Below, in pieces: positions 1 to 12,880 of a stretch of DNA of 64,000 nt; position 1 is the first letter of the stretch; each line of letters opens with the position of its first letter. The notes beneath the pieces are model-generated. The model ran no database searches. It was not told the origin of the DNA and saw nothing but the letters and a program-made list of their open reading frames with translations. A program made the translations under genes and the position numbers. This DNA comes from Mugil cephalus (lineage: Eukaryota > Chordata > Actinopteri > Mugiliformes > Mugilidae). The DNA is taken from assembly GCF_022458985.1 (NCBI RefSeq), contig NC_061791.1, positions 572,501 through 636,500 of the forward strand. The letters are read 5' to 3'.

Positions 1-169
1 TTTCAGAGGCCGTACAGCGCCACCATGTGTCGACTCTGAGTCCGTTGACCTCTGGTCCAGAAATGTGTTTTCCAGCCGCGTCAACGTATGAATAAATATA
101 TAGTGAGAGCGCAGGAGTCTCTTAAATCCTCACATTTTCTAATGCTCTTCACCCTTAATACCCTCAGAG

Positions 170-480
170 AGAGAGGGGGAGGGGGAGGGAGGGAGGGAGA
201 GTGAGGGGGGGTGATCTGTCTGGGGATTTGGACAGCTGTCAATTAAAATCCCTCGACACAATCCACCCCCCCTCCCCCCATCACACCAACATCCCTCTGC
301 TCAACGGCACTTCATCACTGGTGCTGTCCTCCCCTTTACCTCCCCCCTCCCTCCCCCGCCTCCCCCCTCCCCGCCTCACACCCAGGAGTCTGACATGCAT
401 GTGTTTGCAGGCCGAGGCTGTTGTTGTTATTATTCCTCTCCGGCTCTAATCCCCCCCCCCCCCACCCCCCCCACATCCTC
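170..480. repeat. Purine- and pyrimidine-rich low-complexity tracts
   Basis: A GA/G-rich run (about 170-215) is followed by a C/T-rich run (about 262-375) and a near-pure C tract (about 449-474). No convincing gene lies here; the short reading frames across it are proline-rich artefacts of composition. Strand-asymmetric tracts of this type can form triplex or i-motif structures, but that is inference. Confidence 0.75.
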
Positions 481-619
481 CTGCAGCCTTTGTTGAGTTA
501 TTGTAGATTTGACTCGGTGGTTAATATCCTGTGTAGCTGCTGTGAACAAGCACAGATTTGCTTTTTGTATCTGGTGATCTGGGCTCTGGGGGCTTTTCAA
601 CGCATGCAGACGCCCCGAG

Positions 620-778
620 GTGGGTCGGGTGGAGGAGGGGGGGGGGGAGGTAGGTCCTCCCAGGCCTCTCGCAGCCAGGATGGAGGTGGGAGGATGGAGG
701 AGGGAGGATGGAGGAGGGAGGAGGGAGGATGGAGGTGGGAGGATGGAGGATGGAGGATGGAGGAGGGAGGAGCGATGG
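620..778. repeat. G-rich minisatellite, GGATGGAGGAGG-type units
   Basis: A G-run (about 629-651) is followed by roughly ten imperfect copies of a GGATGGAGG / GGAGGATGGAGG unit up to about 775. The plus strand is almost free of C and T across the array. It is the main strand-asymmetric repeat of the kcna5 upstream region. Confidence 0.8.
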
Positions 779-881
779 GATAACCCGGCTCCACGTTAGA
801 GCTGGAGGTGTGATTCGTGCCCAGCGGAGGCTGATGATTGGTCCTCGCCGTTAGTTTCCAGTTCAACGCTCATTAAGAGCA

Positions 882-901
882 AACACACACACACACACAA
901 A

Positions 902-949
<48 letters not shown>
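882..949. repeat. (CA)n microsatellite
   Basis: About 34 CA dinucleotides, with AAACA interruptions near 899-905. Confidence 0.95.
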
Positions 950-950
<1 letters not shown>

Positions 951-2700
951 TATGTACTTCAGTACTTTTGAGGACATTCACATGACTGCTAAGAAAACCT
1001 CACGTCACATACACATGGTTTTCAATCCTTTAACATCTAAAAGACTTTTTATTTTTTTCTTATGTTCTCTATAAAAAGCTGATAAATCGTCCCGTGGGTA
1101 GAAATGGTTTTGGTCATTTGTTTTTTTCCAGAATGCCTGGAAGTTATTTACAAGTTAGTCCGTGTTGTAAGTGTAAGAAGCAGCGTCTCTGCTTTCACAA
1201 ACCATTGGAAGTTTTCACAGACTGGGCCTGATTCTAACCATGATTCATCACGTTAGGGAACAAATCTGCATTTTTATCAAACTACTTTTAAACACACACT
1301 TTAAACTTTAAACTAGAACAAACGCTTAATAATAAAAAGTGTGATTTCATGTAAATTTTACACAATAATTTAAAAGGTGTTTTTAGCGGAGCAGCATTAG
1401 TTTTCATTCATTCCTCGTACTTTGGTTCTGATGTTTCTTTAGATGATTGAACAGATTAGTTGTGTTACGCTGAGGGACGGACACACAACTCTACTGCACT
1501 GTCTGATTACAACTTGTTCTTGTTTCACGTCACTCACCCTGAATCCAAAAGCTCCTCCCCCGACGTGATGACCAGCTCCCCTGGTGGCCGGAGGCTTAAT
1601 GACGCCTCGACCTCACGCTCGCCCCCTGGTGGTTGGCTGAGTGCTGGTTGAGAAACGGATTGATAACATGCAGCATTTTAAATGTAAGTATTTCAACATC
1701 AGGTTAATTTAACTGTAGTAGCTAAAATCATGATCACGATTAAAATTAGATTAAATTGCAGCACAAACTGTGATAGAGCTTCACTGATCCAAACAAACCA
1801 GATCAGAGTCCAGATGCGAACACATGATGAGTCCTGGTCCCATTAAAGAGCTGAACTCATCCATTCATCCACTGGTAGAAACTGAATAAACGTCTGTTCA
1901 TCAGTGACGAGACTTTAAAAAGATTCTGGAGCTGAGGAACCAAACTAAAGGAGGATGTTCATGTGTTAAGCTGATGACCTTTGAACTCCTCTTCCTCTTT
2001 ACATGATGTTAAACCGTTAGCATTTAGCTGCTGCTAACTGCTAGCTCCGCTGTTCAAGTAGATCCTGAGAACTAGATGAAGGGTTGATTTTCATATTAAA
2101 TAAGTTTTGAATCAGGAAAGAAAAGAATCGTCGCTGTGTGCTTGTGTTTTTATTTCATTACATTTCTTTGTTTTCATGTGAGGTTCCTGAATCGAATTGA
2201 TTCAGATTCATTTAGAGAAATTAATTTGCTTCGTTTTAAATGAGATTTTAATCAAACTAAGCAACAGAATCTAAAGTGTGGTTGTAGTTTTTATTTCATC
2301 CTGCAGAGGGCACTAACACGTCCTGTAGCATCAACACCACAAAAACCTGTAGATTAGCGCTGAGCATCGCTAACGCTTCAGTGAATCCTGATTTGGTTTG
2401 TAGCATCTCCTGCATCTGGTTTCTCATCTTTCATTGTCTTTGTTTATCTCTTCTCTTTTTAAATCCAACCAGATTTCTGGACACGTATATTTAAAAACCT
2501 GATGGAAGGAGTTTTATATCCATGTAAATGTCATCAAGCCAGAAACAGACAAACAACGTTTTCTGATTCAAAGTCTTTCACAGTCGGAGCTAAAGTCAAA
2601 TCACCGTCTGCCTCTAGAATAGAACGACATGAAGAAGCTCTCGTTCCAAAAACGTCCTCAGTGTCCAGCTTTAAAAAACAGAGAGGACGTCACAAACACT

Positions 2701-2722
2701 GGGGGGGGGGGGGGGGGGGGGG
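2701..2722. repeat. Poly-G tract of 22
   Basis: Twenty-two consecutive G residues on the plus strand. The length as written may not be exact because such runs are hard to sequence. Confidence 0.9.
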
Positions 2723-3330
2723 ATTAGACGGAGGCCCATTTTACACCGACACCAACTCAACGCTGACGACCAGCTCAACAAACCAGGAAGTGTTCAGATT
2801 AATTATTATTATTTTTATTTTGGTTTCAGGAGCAGAACTCGTTTCAGTTCCAGTCCTGAATCTGAACGTGGACGTGGACGTGGACTCAGAGCGGTCGGGT
2901 TGCGGTTGAACTTTGCCTCCCTCCTACACATCAGCATCTGTTCAGACAAATCTCACCAATCACCGCTTCACTGATGTCAAACAACAACGAAAAAACAGCC
3001 GTCCTCTCCTCCGCTCCTCATCCAAATACATAGATGGCGTTTTAAATCCCCGCCCCGGCTATATTTCACAGCCCTGATTTACAAATCCATTTAGCAGCAT
3101 CTGCAGCCGTTCCTGCACATAATCTGAGTGCATGTTTTTTAAGCTGCGGGAGGAAACTGTTACTTTAAATGAGTGGCACGCATGACGTGGTGTCCCTGAT
3201 GTTCCTGCTTGCACATGTCCTCTCTGTGTGTTATTATGCAGGCATCTGCTGTCAAGACTTCTTAAACTCATCGCCGCCGTTCCTCCCGCTCTCCCCTCCA
3301 CGCCACTCGCTGCATGCAGCCGCCCTGAGC

Positions 3331-3378
3331 GCACACACAAACACACACACACACACACACATAAAACAAACACACACA
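3331..3378. repeat. (CA)n microsatellite, interrupted
   Basis: CA repeats interrupted by AAACA and ATAAAACAAA. Confidence 0.9.
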
Positions 3379-4019
3379 TGTGGGAGTGCGTGAGGAGGCG
3401 ACCACGGCGAGGACACGCGGATCTGGTCGCTGACGCCGCCTCAGGTGTTGCAGAGTCTGACTCAGGCCTACTGTCAGCCCAGCGGCGCCTTCGTCTCCTC
3501 ACAAATCTGACGTTTCACTGCTACTGTACCGACGCTAACGCACACCGCTACACACCCAGGAACAGAAACCACTTCTTAAACAGACCAGTTAGCAGGGACG
3601 GCGTCATTAAGGTTTTATCTGATACTGGTGCTTTAGAAACAAATGAAACATAGAAAGTTCGTCCAAAAAACTGAGCCTTTAGATTTTTAAGGCATTTTAT
3701 GACGTGTCGTGGGGTCTGCTAATGCTAATGCTAATGCTATGTGTGGTCAGGTGTTGAGTCTAATTCCAGGTGTTTCCTCCTTGTTGCATCTTTAGAGGTG
3801 AAGTGACAAACGTTTGGTCTCAGACGTGTTGAAGCTTCACTTCCATCCATGTAAAAAGTCAGTAGCACCAGAATGAAGCGTTCAGATCTAAGTCACATGG
3901 CGCCGTCGCAGCCCCGTTAGTTACAGCTTCTTCTTTGAGCTGCTACTACCTGGTTCTGGTGTCCAGCTTTAGTTTCTAATCACTGAGACATGTTGATCTA
4001 CGTGTGTTTTCATAGAACC

Positions 4020-4200
4020 ACTGACTCATAGTTTGTTCTAAAATATGCATCATCTCCTCAAATCAGTCCAGTTTAACCAGGTCCTCTACAGTCATCAGCC
4101 AGATGAGTCACCACCTTCCTGACTCAACATTATTTATACCAGAGTGACTTCACCACTGTACCTAATAAACTGGACACGGAGGGTAATTTAGTGTCGTTTA
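4020..4200. repeat. Dispersed repeat copy (GTACCTAATAAA type), first copy
   Basis: This block shares its order of words with 12690-12880: a CTCCTC/CCAGTTTA segment, then TCACCAC, CTCAACATTA, and a closing GTACCTAATAAACTGGACA. The closing motif is typical of a short interspersed element common in fish genomes. I cannot assign a superfamily. Confidence 0.5.
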
Positions 4201-7200
4201 TCAATACAAACACAAAAGAAGCGACAAACCTTCAGCTGAGAGCTCTGCTTCCACACTACAGGAACAAGAATTCACCAAAACCAAATACCAATGAACCATT
4301 TTAGCATGTTAAAATGCTAAACCAACATATTGCTACCTAGCTGTATACCAACACTTTTTAAAGAAACTTCTGCTTGTGTGCAGCTCTTCTCTTTAAATCT
4401 AATCAGAATCGGAGTTTCTGTCGTGTTGTGGGTCTCAGGTTTCTAACCAGAGGATTCAGGACTTGTTGTGTATTTAACAACATGATGCAAAGAGTTTATG
4501 AATCTCGTAAAAACGCAGCCCTACTGAGAAACTAGTGAGTTTTCTGTGTTTTAGAGTTCAGAGTTGACTCTTTGAGGACGTCCTCCTCGCTACAGTCACG
4601 CTTCTTGTTCTTTCCTCTCCAGTCTGAAGTGCAGCAGACACGCTGTTGTGTGTTGTTTTGCAGCTCTTCACAAAGGCCTGTTGTTATCAGCTGCAGCAGC
4701 AGCAGCTCTGAACGGTGTCTCTGTAATTAGAGAGCTAATTTGTGAGCTGCCGTCGTTATGGATGCTGGTTGTTAGTGGTTACCTGTTGTTATGGTTACCG
4801 TTTCCCTCTGTAACTGGCAACAAGACCTGAAGTACCACAGAGTGAGACTCATCTCTCCGTCTCCCACTCGCACATCAGGACTTCCAGCAGGTCACTGTCA
4901 ACCGGTCGACACGTTTAAATACGAGGAAGAAGCTTTAAAAGAACAACCTGAGCTGTCAGCGAGTCACTCTGACTGCAGTGATCTAATTAATCTGAGCTCA
5001 TTAATGCCATCATGTAATAACCACCCGTACAGGCACCACACAGCGTCCCCTTTCACCGCCCTCCGGCCTCCGAGTCCAGACTGAAATGAGTCAACAGCCA
5101 CAGGAAGCGTGGCTCAGACCGTTCATGTTCCTGGGAGGATGAATCCTGCTCGCTGGCTTTTAGCTGTTCTTTCTGCAGCAACGTCAGGTTAATGGAACAT
5201 CGTTCATGTTCACTGGAGAATGAGCTGTGCCGTCTCCAAATTAAATGCTTTTTAAGACCTCAAATATAATCTAAGACCCAAAAATACCATAACTGTTTCT
5301 TTGGAATACACTTATTGTTTCCTACAGTGGAAATGAAAACTTAACGCTTCCCATTTTGCCTTAACTCTGACGTCCTCGTTGGATTTAAATGAACTGAGCC
5401 CACAGGACCTCCTCTGGCTTTTGGTTTACTGGAGGAGAAAGGAATCTGTTGTAGCCGAGTGAGAAGCGTCGTCTGACTCTGAACTTGTAACGTTGTGCTG
5501 CAAACACTACAGGGATTAGCCTGGTCCCGCTATGGCTTTTCTCCTTTCATGTGCGACTCAATGGCCCCATGGTTCCTAAAGAGAAAGTCAACAATTTGCC
5601 TCATAATTCACTTTCAACTGGAGCCAAACATATAAATAGGGAATAAGTCCCCTACAGTAAAAAACTAATTTACCAGATACACACTATTAGATGGTTGATG
5701 CTTGGCCACTGGACTTTCCCATCGGCACCTGCTAAAAGATGAATACCTACAGCAAATTTACGGTAAATGTAAGACCTTAATTTCTCAGATTTAAATTTAA
5801 GATATTTTAAGGACCCGTGATTTGACGATTGAAAGTAGAAGTGATGCTGTGGAAAGCACGCAGAGGCTGAAGTGTGGTTACAGTAAATGATTTTCCAGTC
5901 AGCTTTCAGGCCTGACGATGGATTCAGGAAATATATTTAAAACCTCGACGCAAGGATTTTATATAAAATAACAGATTGATTTGAGCCCAACTGAAAATGT
6001 TCGTCCTAATCCAAGATTATTGAGCAGTATCATCGAACTTAAACACATATCAAGACTTTTTAAAGAGACGTGGTTGATAGTTTGCCATTTATCAGCCTTT
6101 CACGTCTCTTTCTCCTGAATGAACCACAGAAGATAAAATATCTGCATCAAACACAGGATCCGACTGAAGCGTTTGGACGTGGATGTAATAAATATTCCGA
6201 CGTTTCCCGTCCTCTGACGTCTGCACCTCTCAGCATCGAGCCGTCGCTCCACGTTTCCAGAGCCGCCGTCATCCGCGTGACAAATATTCTAAAGTGTATT
6301 GTAAAAACACGCTAATGGCGGTATCCAGTGCGTGAAATCGCAGCATTGCCAGTGGCCAGTCACACACCGAGATGGATGATGGCGAGTTATTATTCATGGC
6401 TGCTGTAGTCTGAGGACAGTGCATTAATCCAGGGGCGGGGAGATGCACATAGTTCTTATCATGATGAGGCTGGAGCATTAGATAAGGAAAAGGATAAATA
6501 TAGTGCTCGTGCTTTGTTTTCCTAATCCACCCACAGGGCTAAGAAACTAACCTTTTAAATAGGTCACCTTCTCTGCTTTTAGAAACAAACACACCGCCTG
6601 GCTCCACACTGCCTGTGTGTGCGCTCGCTGCAGAGCCAGTTCAAGTTGTGGATGTTCAGTCTGTACATTTTGAACCGTCCGTGGTTTAACAGGCTCAGTG
6701 ATGGATCTGGAGCCAGGAGGACGTCCAGGGTCCAGATCCAGCTCCAGCTCCAGCTGAGGCCAGATGTGTTTCATAAATGAATGAATGTGATGCTACGGGG
6801 CAGCAAGGTCCTGGTTCCAGTCTTCACTGAGAGGACGGATGGAGGAAGGACGTCCTTCACACCTGGACACATGTTGTTGGACAACTGATTATGACGGTTT
6901 ATTTCCAGGCTGTGTAAAAACACATTAATACAAATTCCTTCCTCTGTTCGGTAAATGAGCAGTGATGCTGAGGAAAGCATGAAGACCCTGAAGTGTTCTG
7001 GTTTCAGGCTGGACAGGACAGTAACTCCAGACTTCTTTCACACGATTCATTCATGGAATCTTTCAAGCTGTGAAGCCAAATCTGAGTCAAGTGTCCAGTT
7101 AGTTTTGAGAAAAGCTTCATATTCTCTAACGTCTGCGTCATGTTTCTTCGTATTTAAAGTATTTTCTCTTCCCAGCGTCCGGCCTGAGCTTTGTCTGAGA

Positions 7201-8008
7201 TAATTATTATTACTGATTATCAGTCAGAATCACATGCGTGTCCTCACATTAAACACCTTTATTTGTTAATTCTTCCTTAGATATATTTAAATTAAAGTTA
7301 ATTAAAAGCCCCCGTTTAGCTCCAGTAAACTTCTAATGTAGAAACGACGAAACACAAACCAGCGTTTAATAACTGCTGCTGTTTGTACACGACGTAAACG
7401 TTTGAGGATTTAGGATTTTTTCTGTTAAGTCTGAGGTTTGAGTTGTTTGTTGCCTGTTTATTACTTTAAATAAAAAAGCACAAAACAAAAGAAATGATTC
7501 AAGTGTTTAAATGAAAAGGAGCAGACGAGCTGAGAGGCAGTTTGGTCCAAACAGGAAGTGAGTTCTGTTAGAAAAATAAAAACCATTTGTGATTTCATAA
7601 CTAATGTGGAGCCGAGAGGAGAGAGTGTGTGAAGAAAGACTCTGTCCATTTCCTTTAAAGGCAGCGGGACGGGGGCGCGTTAGAGAGCAGAGTGTGTCCC
7701 GGGGCCGAGCCTGCAGCCACGGAGGACGAAGCCGACTCGGACACAAAGACACCAAAGAGCTCCTGCATGAAAGCCACGTCCACGGATGTCTTCATGTGGA
7801 AAGACGTCCTTTATGCTCCGACTGGACGGAGATGGATGGACGTGCATTAAGGGTTTTAAAAGCAGCTACAGGAGATGCTAAGCTAAGCTACACGTTGGCT
7901 TCAGTCAAAGGCTCGAACGTCTCAGCTAAAGGTCAAATTTGGACAATGACAAGAAAAATAAAGAAATATTTTTATTCTTGTTAAAATATGGTCTTTATTC
8001 TAGTCTAT

Positions 8009-8085
8009 ATATATATACATAAATATATATATAAATATATAAAAATTATATAAAAATATATAAATACACATACTGTATATATTTA
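8009..8085. repeat. AT-rich tract with TATATA/AAATATAT units
   Basis: About 75 bases of almost pure A/T made of TATA and AAATATAT units, 460 bases upstream of the kcna5 start codon. Confidence 0.8.
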
Positions 8086-8089
8086 ATTT

Positions 8090-8550
8090 ATCCTTTCTTA
8101 TTAGAGGAAGTGACTCTAGCAACAAACAAAATGGCCAGTGCGCGCACCACCACCACAGAGCGCGTCACCGGCCCCAGATAAAGAGAGAGAGGGATGACAG
8201 CTTGTCTTCCATCCACATTTTCAGAGGCAGCTAAACGGTTGAGCATCACTTTAGAGGAGAGGAGTAATCACTCCATCCTGCTGTCTCATCCGGGTCCTCT
8301 CCTCCTTTTAATACTGACTTCATCCCGAGCAGCAGCAGCTTGAAGCCTTAAAAACAAGAAGAAGAGGAGGAGGAGGAGGAGGAGGAAGAGGAGCTGGGTC
8401 CAGCGCTCCGTCTCCACCTGCTGCAGTTTACAGTTTGATTTTCATGTTTTCTCTGGTTCTTTCTCGGTCCTCGGGCACCAGGAGGATGTTTGCGCTCCGA
8501 CTCAACAAGTCGCTCTTCTTCTTCCCGCATTAACTGTTGATGGCTGCGGA
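8090..8550 (+). promoter_or_regulatory. Likely kcna5 5' flank and 5' UTR
   Basis: GC content rises from about 8130 towards the start codon, as expected for the proximal promoter and 5' UTR of a vertebrate Kv1 gene. A (GAG)n tract at about 8358-8392 lies within it. No clear TATA box at a useful distance was seen. The transcription start cannot be placed from sequence alone. Confidence 0.35.
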
Positions 8551-10266
8551 ATGGAGATAGCCTTGGTGAGCTTTGAGAACGGCGGCGCTAAAGGGAGCGC
8601 AGGAGGTGGAGGTGGAGGGAACAATGCCGAGGAGAGCTGCCGGAACGCGCTGGACGTCCCTCAGCCGGGCTTGGTCCGCGGTGGACTGGGAGAGGACTGC
8701 GCTAAGGAGCTGAACACCCGGGGGAGTCCTCAGCCTCAGCCTCAGCCTCAGCAGCAGAGCTCCTGGAAGATCAACGACATGAACAACACGTTCAGCTGCA
8801 GCGAGAACGCCATGGATGCGCTTTTACGCGCGGACCACAGTCCACACCTGTTCGACGAGGACATGCTGGACATGGACATGGACACGGAGAGCAACGAGAG
8901 GGTGCTCATCAACATAGCCGGACTCCGGTACGAGACCCAGCTGGGCACCCTCAACCAGTTCCCGGACACTCTGCTGGGAGACCCCGCCAAGAGGATTAAA
9001 TACTTCGACCCGCTCCGGAACGAGTACTTCTTCGACCGCAACAGACCGAGTTTCGACGGGATCCTGTACTTCTATCAGTCCGGGGGGAAGATCCGGAGAC
9101 CCGTCAACGTGTCCATCGACGTGTTCGCAGATGAGATCAGGTTCTATCAGCTGGGGGAGGAGGCCATGGAGAGGTTCCGAGAGGACGAGGGCTTCATAAA
9201 GGAGGAGGAGAAGCCGCTGCCCCAGAACGAGTTCCAGAAGCAGGTCTGGCTCATATTCGAGTACCCGGAGAGCTCGAGCCCTGCGCGGGGCATCGCCATC
9301 GTGTCCGTGATCGTCATCACCATCTCCATCATCACCTTCTGCCTGGAGACGCTGCCGGAGTTCAGGGACGAGCGGGAGCTGCCGGTGACCAGCCGGCTGG
9401 ACAACAGCACCGCGCCCCGGCCCTCCCTCACCTTCACCGACCCCTTCTTCATCATCGAGACCACCTGCGTCATCTGGTTCACCTTCGAGCTCATCGTGCG
9501 CTTCTTCGCGTGCCCCAGCAAGTCGGAGTTCTCCAAGACCATCATGAACATCATCGACATCATGTCCATCATGCCTTACTTCATCACAGTGGGCACGGAG
9601 CTGGCGGAGCAGCAGGGCCAGGAGCACCAGAACGGCCAGCAGGCCATGTCCCTGGCCATCCTCCGGGTCATCCGCCTGGTCCGGGTCTTCCGCATCTTCA
9701 AGCTCTCCAGACACTCCAAGGGGCTGCAGATCCTGGGGCAGACCCTGAAGGCCAGCATGAGGGAGCTGGGACTGCTCATCTTCTTCCTCTTCATCGGAGT
9801 CATCCTCTTCTCCAGCGCCGTCTTCTTCGCGGAGGCGGACGAGCCGGAGTCTCACTTCTCCAGCATCCCGGACGCCTTCTGGTGGGCCGTGGTCACCATG
9901 ACCACCGTGGGCTACGGGGACATGAGGCCGGTGACGGTCGGGGGGAAGATCGTGGGCTCGCTGTGCGCCATCGCCGGCGTCCTCACCATCGCGCTGCCGG
10001 TGCCGGTCATCGTCTCCAACTTCAACTACTTCTACCACCGGGAGACGGACCAGGACCAGTCCTCCCTGAAGGACGAGCCCAACAGCGGCCGCGACAGTCC
10101 CGAGCCCAAGCGCAAGGGCAGCAAGTCGTCGAACAAGTCGCAGGAGGCGGAGAACAACGAGGCGGGCGGTTCGGCGGAGAAGGCGAACATGAAGGCGAAC
10201 AGCAGCATGGACTTCAAGAGATCCCTTTACGCGTTCTGCCTGGACACGCGGGAGACGGACCTGTAG
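8551..10266 (+). CDS. kcna5: Voltage-gated potassium channel Kv1.5 (KCNA5), single exon
   Basis: Shaker-type delayed-rectifier K+ channel subunit, expected to form tetramers in the plasma membrane. The 571-residue frame is uninterrupted, as expected for an intronless Kv1 gene. Residues about 117-220 are the T1 tetramerisation domain. S1 is about 247-267, S2 about 298-319 and S3 about 331-347. S4 has arginines every third residue from R372 ([16 protein letters not shown]). The pore carries TVGYGD at 452-457 and S6 has PVP at 483-485. R459 follows GYGDM, as in Kv1.5, where it gives TEA resistance. The start MEIAL.ENGG and the end [14 protein letters not shown] match mammalian Kv1.5; ETDL is a PDZ-binding tail. 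Residues 16-115 are low-complexity (Gly run, QP repeat, acidic DMDMD). NST at 285-287 in the S1-S2 loop is a glycosylation sequon. S3 reads DIMSIMPYF rather than the usual DIVAIIPYF-like form. Other Kv1 paralogues fit less well because of both termini. Confidence 0.95.
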   Translation: MEIALVSFENGGAKGSAGGGGGGNNAEESCRNALDVPQPGLVRGGLGEDCAKELNTRGSPQPQPQPQQQSSWKINDMNNTFSCSENAMDALLRADHSPHLFDEDMLDMDMDTESNERVLINIAGLRYETQLGTLNQFPDTLLGDPAKRIKYFDPLRNEYFFDRNRPSFDGILYFYQSGGKIRRPVNVSIDVFADEIRFYQLGEEAMERFREDEGFIKEEEKPLPQNEFQKQVWLIFEYPESSSPARGIAIVSVIVITISIITFCLETLPEFRDERELPVTSRLDNSTAPRPSLTFTDPFFIIETTCVIWFTFELIVRFFACPSKSEFSKTIMNIIDIMSIMPYFITVGTELAEQQGQEHQNGQQAMSLAILRVIRLVRVFRIFKLSRHSKGLQILGQTLKASMRELGLLIFFLFIGVILFSSAVFFAEADEPESHFSSIPDAFWWAVVTMTTVGYGDMRPVTVGGKIVGSLCAIAGVLTIALPVPVIVSNFNYFYHRETDQDQSSLKDEPNSGRDSPEPKRKGSKSSNKSQEAENNEAGGSAEKANMKANSSMDFKRSLYAFCLDTRETDL

Positions 10267-10310
10267 CCCGGCCCGGGCCAGGCCGCGCTCCAAAGCCCCC
10301 AGCTGCGCAG

Positions 10311-10316
10311 AATAAA
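10311..10316 (+). other. Candidate kcna5 polyadenylation signal AATAAA
   Basis: AATAAA lies 45 bases after the kcna5 stop codon. A second AATAAA at 10923-10928 would give a more usual, longer 3' UTR. Which is used cannot be read from sequence. Confidence 0.3.
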
Positions 10317-12689
10317 CCCCCGTTAATGGGCTCTTAAGTCTTTGCACATGGCAGTTGGAGGATCAACACATAGCAATCCTGAAAAGTTTTAAGAGCGACG
10401 GGGTTTGATTTATAAAAAGCACATTTAATCCCCTCATCTGGAGCAGAGAGGAGCATGTGATGCAACACGGAGGCCCTTTAACGAAGCACCTGAAACACCA
10501 CGAAGAAGCTTCTGCTGCAGATAATCACGGAGGAGGAGTAATTAGTGGACGGGGAGGATTAACAGCAGCATCAGACTGTTGTACATAAAGAAGGAAGGAG
10601 TTCAAGTAGAGCCACAAAAGAAAAAAGCCAAAATCTGTCCTCCTGTCATGATGTTTACGCTGAACACCTGTACATATCTCCACAGGCCTGCTCTCTGCGG
10701 ATCTGCTCTTAGTGTAGATTATTTACAGAAAATACATATATATATAAATGAAATCATATCTAGAGAGAAATCTATTTTTGAGCTGCAGACACCTGTTTTA
10801 TCTCCACTCAGGTTCTGTCCAGAGGTGATTCATAGACAGGAGTAACTCTCAGAGGACCTCAGCCTTGTTTCTGATCCTTCTAAAGAACAGTTAGATTTTT
10901 TTAAACTTATTTATTTTAAAACAATAAAGGAAAAAGGACAAAACATGGGAGTACGTCAACGTGAGGGAACGACAGCCAAGAACAGAAGAGAAGTCAGATG
11001 ATCCGGAGAGACGGAGCAGCGTCCACATCAGGTCAGTCTGTGTTCAGACGTTTCAAACCAGATTCTGTCTTTTCATTCTGGATTTTGTGCTGACAAAATC
11101 CAGAATGTTTTATTTGAAACCAAACCAACGTCCCTCTCTCTTATGATTTATTTTAGATTTTTATGGTTGAAATAAAATAATAAATAATATTTCTGCATAT
11201 TTCTGAGATATTCACAAGTATTAACATGATTAATCTGCAAACAACTGCTCAGAAAAACATGGATATTGAGATTTTATTTATTTATTTTTAAATGTGGCAA
11301 AAAGTAGGAAATTCTCCAACTGAAGAGAGTTTATCTTAAACATATATACAGTGATTCATTGATAATCTGTTTAGTTGCAGATGAAGCTTTTTAACATTTT
11401 CTTTAGATATTTATTGGCATTAAAGTGCTTCCATACGTCCATACTCCAGGATAAACTGTTCTCTTTGGAGGTTTGTTACTGTTTGAACTTGAAACTTGAA
11501 ATATTTTGCTTCTGGTTTAATTGGAACTTGTTTTATCGTGTAGATGTGGAACATAAATCTCAGTAAAAGGTCGTGAATGAGCCGATGGACTAAATGACGC
11601 CACTTGCCGCTTACGTAACACGAACCAAAATATGTGAGCGAGCGACGGAGTGAAGACGAGTAAAAGGCAGAGTCGTCGCTCGGTTTGGCCCAAGCGAACG
11701 CTTCACTCTGTGGAATTCATTTCTATTTATTTCAGTTTGGGTAGAAGCTGCAGACAGATGGAGTCTACAGGCTGTCACACTGACAGTTATCTGGGAGCAG
11801 CTTCCTCCACTTTTGTCCTCAGAGACCCTGAAGCGCTTAGAGGTGGACGGGGGCGTCTTAAAGGACCAAACGAGCACAGAGGGTTTAGTCAAACACACCG
11901 TTGTGGCCTTTGTCTCTAGCTGCGTCCGTTACACAAAATAAACGGTTGTGAAATATTGACGCGTGTTTCCGTTGAAAGGTATTAATTTCTAGGGGAAACT
12001 GAGACGATAGTTCATGTTTCTTTAGCTCCACCTTTAGAAGAATCTCCACATTCACTCAGCACAAAGACGAGGCGACGTTTATACTGAACCTGACGCTGAT
12101 CTGATCCAACAGGACCCTAGAACGATCCGTTGTTTCAGAACCAAGAACGGGTTGTTCAGTCAGAATCAGTTCCCAGCAGAGACACTTTCTTTCAGATTGT
12201 TTTTGGTGTAAAGTCTCAGGGATCCTCTCAGAATCCTGTAGCAGAAAATAGAGACTGAGTTAGAAATGAGTTTGTTTAAACAGTTAAATGTTCAAGACAA
12301 AAGGTCAAAGCGCCGTCTCAGACCTGAGGTTTAAATAACATAGAAGGTGAAGACAATTAGTCCCATACACCAACCAAATATATCAGAGACAGTATGAATG
12401 TGGAGGTAGAACAGCTCCTCTGAAGTGAGGCCAAAGCTCCACCCCCTCCATGTTAGTGGGCGGGGCTTGGGCCAAACTCAAACACTAAAATAGTCAAATC
12501 ATTTGTTTTTTCAAGGATGGTTTCTGTCATTTCAGGTCGTTAATATGATGTCGATGAATGACAAGTGTCATTTTTTTCTATAAGTTTCGTTTTAGTTTGT
12601 GGCGTCCATATTTATATACGTCTCTGGTGGAGACGTGCCGTCCATATTTGAAGTAGAGACGGAACAGTGTCCAGGAACTAGACTAGTGA

Positions 12690-12880
12690 CGACTGGGTTT
12701 TAATTGAGCCGTTGAACTGTAGCTGGTAATAATAATAATATCTCCTCTAGTAAATCCAGTTTATCTCCGTCCTCCAGGTGAATCACCACATTTCTGACAT
12801 TTCTACATCAGCTCAACATTACTGAGATTAGAACGCATTCACAGGTGTACCTAATGAAGTGGACAGGGAGTCTATGTCAT
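12690..12880. repeat. Dispersed repeat copy (GTACCTAATGAA type), second copy
   Basis: It shares the word order of 4020-4200 and ends with CAGGTGTACCTAATGAAGTG, then GACAGGGAG. It is more diverged in the middle. It is probably the same short fish element. Confidence 0.5.

Larger units (their letters stand above)
950..8140. other. Non-coding flank upstream of kcna5
   Basis: I find no supportable gene in this stretch. Reading frames are short, lack start context and family resemblance, and are interrupted by simple repeats. It contains dispersed-repeat fragments and AT-rich spacer. A higher-complexity block at about 6290-6480, with homeodomain-like TTATTCAT and CATTAATC words, could be regulatory, but only a cross-species alignment would show this. 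Confidence 0.6.

Noticed and set aside
796-981. 61-codon minus-strand frame with repeated CV residues
   Set aside because: Translation of the (CA)n microsatellite.
9510-10337. 275-codon plus-strand frame overlapping kcna5
   Set aside because: Shifted-frame shadow of the real gene; His/Gly/Arg-rich composition typical of GC-rich frame shadows.
8824-10347. 507-codon open frame on the minus strand across kcna5
   Set aside because: It mirrors the channel gene. High GC at third positions removes stops from the opposite strand. The translation is low-complexity (runs of L, V, R, D) and resembles no protein.
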